DNA of 64,000 nt from Brevundimonas sp. (GTDB lineage: Bacteria > Pseudomonadota > Alphaproteobacteria > Caulobacterales > Caulobacteraceae): contig NZ_JAUYNX010000015.1 of the NCBI RefSeq assembly GCF_030704825.1, positions 131,736 to 195,735 of the forward strand, read 5' to 3'. Under the pieces are notes generated by a model. It had not been told where the DNA came from. It ran no database searches and saw only the letters and a list, made by a program, of their open reading frames with translations. The stretch's first letter is position 1. The number at the start of each line of letters is the position of its first letter. Both the position numbers and the translations under genes were made by a program. Below are positions 63,677-64,000 of the stretch, one piece after another.

Positions 63677-64000
63677 ATGGCCGCGCCCCTGATCTGTCCG
63701 TCCATCCTCGCCAGCGACTTCGCCCGCCTGGGCGAGGAGGTCGCCGCCCTCGAGGCGGCCGGCGCCGACTGGATCCATGTCGACGTCATGGACGGCCATT
63801 TCGTCCCGAATCTCACCGTTGGGCCTTTCATCGTGCAGGCGGTGCGCCGCATCACGAAGCTCCCCCTGGACGTGCATCTCATGATCGAGAACCCCGAGCG
63901 TTATATCGACGCGTTCGCCGACGCCGGAGCCACGAACATCACGTTCCATGCCGAGGCCTGCCACGGGAATCTTTTCGAGGTGATCGAACACGTTCACTCC
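63677..64000 (+). CDS. rpe: Ribulose-phosphate 3-epimerase Rpe, 5' part (3' end outside window)
   Basis: Interconverts ribulose-5-P and xylulose-5-P in the pentose phosphate pathway. 108 residues are visible of ~220. [45 protein letters not shown] (in parts: [33 protein letters not shown]) with the conserved Asp-Val-Met-Asp-Gly and His. ATG 63677 begins just before the first beta strand. The gene continues beyond the window. Confidence 0.96.
   Translation, partial: MAAPLICPSILASDFARLGEEVAALEAAGADWIHVDVMDGHFVPNLTVGPFIVQAVRRITKLPLDVHLMIENPERYIDAFADAGATNITFHAEACHGNLFEVIEHVHS

Overview
The window is a high-GC (roughly 70%) chromosomal segment of an alphaproteobacterium. It most likely comes from the Caulobacterales, close to Brevundimonas or Caulobacter. 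The grounds are a lipoprotein of the Caulobacter CC0125/CC1285 type, the split F1-only ATP synthase operon atpHAGDC with a short epsilon subunit and an Ala/Lys/Pro tail on the beta subunit, the obgE-proBA-nadD-rsfS-rlmH-envC-ctpA order, and mutS-glnD-murJ-trpS on one strand. Species cannot be fixed from sequence alone. There is no phage, transposase, integrase, CRISPR array, rRNA or recognisable tRNA. Both ends cut genes: clpB at the left, rpe at the right.

Layout. 0-8.3 kb: clpB 3' end, a repeat-filled spacer, a rhomboid protease, an alpha/beta hydrolase, purH with an overlapping acetyltransferase, an esterase, ProX and a DUF6065 protein. 8.3-18.5 kb: envelope and exported proteins (lipoprotein, LysE exporter, two related Ala/Glu-rich periplasmic proteins, two low-complexity secreted proteins sharing a DCGC motif), argG, htpX, a DUF1674 protein, pyrF, marC, and an SDR/Rrf2 pair. 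18.6-24 kb: kup-rsmB overlap, then a lower-GC patch where two orphan small genes sit between three copies of one 24-bp inverted repeat. 24-32 kb: mutS-glnD-murJ-trpS with a trailing GNAT gene. 32-43 kb: a cobalamin riboswitch and btuB, a degenerate aldo/keto reductase, an NAD-kinase-like/SPFH pair, recQ, and two divergent TerC genes. 44-49.7 kb: atpHAGDC, with an unrelated exported protein inserted between atpD and atpC, followed by a cluster of palindromic elements and a terminator. 50-64 kb: small membrane and zinc proteins, a Crp/Fnr regulator, rppH, a cell-envelope and ribosome-maturation cluster running back to obgE, and divergent ald/lrp.

How the genes work together. Many neighbours overlap by 1 or 4 bases (kup/rsmB, mutS/glnD, purH/GNAT, obgE/proB, rlmH/envC), which suggests translational coupling. 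The envelope theme is strong: murJ, envC, a CtpA-type protease, a divergent deacetylase, rhomboid, htpX and SPFH. Most of the window is conserved core genome. I do not see a complete new defence or biosynthetic system. The loci most worth following are the exported protein inside the ATP synthase operon, the repeat-bracketed orphan genes at 22.1-22.9 kb, the NAD-kinase-like/SPFH pair, and the DCGC secreted proteins.
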